Shown here: piece after piece, positions 5,326 to 7,028 of the stretch | Position numbering within the stretch: position 1 is the first letter of the stretch | Layout: each line of letters starts with the position of its first letter | Assembly (NCBI GenBank): GCA_003131985.1 | Contig: PKWH01000066.1 | Location: 1 to 7,028, forward strand | From: Acidobacteriota bacterium | GTDB lineage: Bacteria > Acidobacteriota > Terriglobia > Acidiferrales > UBA7541 | DNA length: 7,028 nt | Reading direction: 5' to 3' | The notes under the pieces: model-generated | The model's input: only the letters and a program-made list of their open reading frames with translations | What the model was told of the DNA's origin: nothing | Database searches by the model: none | Made by a program: the position numbers and the translations under genes

Positions 5326-6305
5326 CGGGAATCCTGTGAGGCAAAAGTCCCCAATTGGACGCGTTGCGCGTGCTCCAGGGTTGCTGCCATCACACGATCG
5401 GCTAGTCCGAGAGCGCGTCGTCCTGCGGGACCATCCACCAGCGGCGCGCGGCGCGTGCGAACGCATTCAAGAAACTCGCGAAGCTCGGCATGCAGCGGCT
5501 CTTCCGGCGTCGTAGGCACTTGTTCGAACTTGATTTCAGGTTGTGCGCCGCCCGATTCCACGTGTACACGCAACACATCCTGCCGCGTGAAATCCAGCGA
5601 GACGTATTCGTGCTCCTGAAAAAACCTCATCTTGCGGACGCGCTCGGTGGAAACGCGGCTGGCGGTAAGATTTGCGACCGTGCCGCTTTCGAATTCGATA
5701 CGGGCTTGGGCGATGTCCACTTTGTCGGTCATCACCGGAATACCAACAGCCTTCAAATCCACAATGGGCGAGTTCACCAACGAGAGAAGAATGTCGAGAT
5801 CGTGAATCATCACGTCGTAAACTACATCGATATCGAGGCTGCGCGGGGTAAAAATTCCCAAGCGATGTACCTCAAAAAACATCGGGCGCGAAACAATCTT
5901 TTGCACAGCCGTGATAGCAGGGTTGAAGCGTTCCAGATGGCCTACTTGCAGAACGCGGCGATTTTGAGTGGCGCTGGCGATCAGCGCATCGGCTTCGCTA
6001 AGGAATGCCGCCATGGGCTTTTCGACCAATACATCGAGGCCGCTGTCCAGCAGTTGGCAACCGATGCGGGAGTGTTCTTTCGTCGGCACCGCCAAGCTGA
6101 CGGCCTGCACGCCTTCCGCCGCCAGCGACTGAATATCCCGAATTGCTCGCGTACCGAACTCAGCGGCAATTTTTTCCGCGCGCGCGGCATTTGCGTCAAC
6201 CACGCCGACAAGCTCCGCGCCAGGAAGTTCGCGCCACACGCGGACGTGGTTCCGGCCAAACTCGCCGGCGCCGACGACGGCAACGCGAACAGGTTTATCG
6301 GTCAC
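5322..6305 (-). CDS. Gfo/Idh/MocA-family NAD(P)-dependent oxidoreductase (possibly a UDP-sugar 3-dehydrogenase)
   Basis: The 327-residue protein has a Rossmann fold with nucleotide-binding GAGEFG at 12-17, the family EKP motif at 95-97 (Lys96 is the usual catalytic lysine) and GHLERFNP at 122-129. DVMIHDLDILL at 164-174 gives the catalytic-type H168-D169 pair. These features establish the family; the substrate is not readable with certainty. Its tight linkage to lpxI suggests a sugar nucleotide of the envelope. One candidate is a GnnA-like enzyme that oxidises C3 of UDP-GlcNAc to make 3-amino lipid A; the partner aminotransferase GnnB is not in the window. I chose GTG at 6303-6305 because AAAGGA lies 4 nt upstream (6310-6315) and the Rossmann strand follows directly. 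The ATG at 6386 would add 27 basic, non-family residues inside lpxI. It overlaps lpxI by 11 nt and the TonB-like gene by 4 nt, so all three are probably co-translated. Confidence 0.9.
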   Translation of the reverse strand: MTDKPVRVAVVGAGEFGRNHVRVWRELPGAELVGVVDANAARAEKIAAEFGTRAIRDIQSLAAEGVQAVSLAVPTKEHSRIGCQLLDSGLDVLVEKPMAAFLSEADALIASATQNRRVLQVGHLERFNPAITAVQKIVSRPMFFEVHRLGIFTPRSLDIDVVYDVMIHDLDILLSLVNSPIVDLKAVGIPVMTDKVDIAQARIEFESGTVANLTASRVSTERVRKMRFFQEHEYVSLDFTRQDVLRVHVESGGAQPEIKFEQVPTTPEEPLHAELREFLECVRTRRAPLVDGPAGRRALGLADRVMAATLEHAQRVQLGTFASQDSR

Positions 6306-7028
6306 GATTTCCTTTCGGTGGGCGCTTTTCCGACGGGCTCGCCAAATCGCTTTCCGGCGCGAATGCCTCGATTGCGATTTCCGCATCGTCCGCGGCTCGA
6401 ATCAGATCGTCGCGATCGAACAACAGCGTGCGGCCGGCATCGATCGCGAGAGCGGTGGCATTCGAGCGCCGCATTACTTCAATGGTCTTGAGTCCGATCA
6501 CCGGCACATCGAATCGCATGTCTTGCAGCGGCTTGCTTACCTTCACTACTACCAATTTCTGGCCTCCCGTAATGCGCGCTGCACGTTCGATTGTCTCATC
6601 CGTGCCTTCCATAGCCTCTATCGCAACGCAAGCGCGGTCGCGCACCACGACCATTTGTCCCAGGTCCAGTCCGGCAATCTGCCGGGCGACTTTGTGTCCG
6701 TAGGCGATGTCAGCGGCTTCTGAGTCATTCGGGGCTCGCTTCGTCAGAACCCCCGCCTCCGGCAAAAGCGGTCCAAGAAATTTCGTTGAATTTACGAGTT
6801 CGATGCCTTCTTCACTGAGCACGCCGACAATGGCGCCGATCAGCGAGTCCGTATTCTTTGCCTTCAGAGAAAACAGCAATTTTGCAAGGCGCCAATCGGG
6901 CCGGATGGCGCTGAAGATTTTATTGTGTTTCACCTGCCCGGCCATCACAGCGCGCTTCACACCTTCTTGATGCAATAATTCAATCGTACGGCTAAGCTCG
7001 CCCAGGCTCACCCAGTGCAGGCGTTTCG
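6295..7028 (-). CDS. lpxI: UDP-2,3-diacylglucosamine diphosphatase LpxI, 3' part (5' end beyond right edge)
   Basis: LpxI hydrolyses UDP-2,3-diacylglucosamine to lipid X (2,3-diacylglucosamine 1-phosphate) and UMP. This is the step done by LpxH in enteric bacteria, at the inner face of the cytoplasmic membrane. 243 codons are visible. The frame stays open to the right edge and reads KRLHWVSLGELSRTIELL, matching the end of the LpxI N-terminal domain. The apparent GTG start at 7011 is therefore an internal valine. About 30-45 N-terminal residues are missing relative to the family. The C-terminal (DUF1009-type) domain follows: RAVMAGQVKHNKIF, RPDWRLAKLL, KNTDSLIGAI, EGIELVNSTKFL and EGTDET (6592-6609). 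The last carries a conserved Asp of the catalytic region. A C-terminal RFDVPVIGLKTIE stretch is also typical. It is followed directly by the overlapping oxidoreductase gene; lpxA, fabZ or lpxD would be expected just upstream, outside the window. Confidence 0.95.
   Translation of the reverse strand, partial: KRLHWVSLGELSRTIELLHQEGVKRAVMAGQVKHNKIFSAIRPDWRLAKLLFSLKAKNTDSLIGAIVGVLSEEGIELVNSTKFLGPLLPEAGVLTKRAPNDSEAADIAYGHKVARQIAGLDLGQMVVVRDRACVAIEAMEGTDETIERAARITGGQKLVVVKVSKPLQDMRFDVPVIGLKTIEVMRRSNATALAIDAGRTLLFDRDDLIRAADDAEIAIEAFAPESDLASPSEKRPPKGNRDR

Noticed and set aside
5326..5466. Longer start (ATG 5466) for the TonB-like gene
   Set aside because: It adds 47 Arg/Ser-rich residues that lie in another frame inside the oxidoreductase gene. 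The ATG at 5325 has AGGA at good spacing and an ATGA junction.
4786..5619. 277-codon plus-strand ORF
   Set aside because: It is antisense to the TonB-like and oxidoreductase genes, Arg- and Ser-rich, without recognisable motifs; a G+C-rich shadow.
6306..6386. Longer start (ATG 6386) for the oxidoreductase
   Set aside because: It adds 27 mostly basic residues within lpxI. GTG 6305 has AAAGGA in front and leads straight into the Rossmann fold.
5490..6491. 333-codon plus-strand ORF
   Set aside because: It lies opposite the well-supported oxidoreductase and lpxI genes. Its product has no family character and is full of Arg, His and Asn in shadow-like order.
7009..7011. GTG as the start of lpxI
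   Set aside because: The frame continues to the edge as KRLHWVSLGEL, which matches internal LpxI sequence, so this is an internal valine.

Overview
This 7.0-kb window reads as an ordinary chromosomal segment of a Gram-negative bacterium. All recognisable genes lie on the minus strand, so transcription runs from high to low coordinates. The gene set is lpxI, a Gfo/Idh/MocA oxidoreductase, a TonB-like protein, miaA, a TetR regulator, hflX and pgsA. The lipid A enzyme LpxI and the TonB-type protein imply an outer membrane. From memory, this gene content and order fit Acidobacteriota (Terriglobia-like), but that is an inference and not a sequence match.

Region 3831-7028 looks like one tightly packed operon. 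The 3' part of lpxI enters from the right edge. It overlaps the oxidoreductase gene by 11 nt, which overlaps the TonB-like gene by ATGA. The TonB-like gene is followed after 7 nt by a putative 31-codon membrane-peptide ORF, which in turn overlaps miaA by ATGA. This links lipid A synthesis, a sugar-nucleotide-type dehydrogenase, envelope energy transduction and tRNA modification in one probable transcript.

Region 2133-2898 holds a TetR-family regulator. It has its own promoter-like sequence and a palindrome over its start codon, and it sits between miaA and hflX, where many Proteobacteria carry hfq. A perfect -10 hexamer lies between tetR and hflX.

Region 820-2133 is hflX, a ribosome-associated GTPase. 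Region 309-819 is 511 bp of more A/T-rich sequence. It contains one doubtful 67-codon ORF, a cluster of TTTGCA hexamers and a strong sigma70-type promoter (TTGACT-17-TATAGT) for pgsA. The 5' half of pgsA (phosphatidylglycerophosphate synthase) runs off the left edge.

I see no tRNA, rRNA, CRISPR array, insertion sequence, phage gene or convincing rho-independent terminator. Several apparent ORF starts were corrected: TonB-like to 5325, oxidoreductase to 6305, TetR probably to 2826, and lpxI is open at the right edge. The least explained parts are the repeat-bearing N-terminal domain of the TonB-like protein, the 31-codon ORF, and the 309-819 gap.
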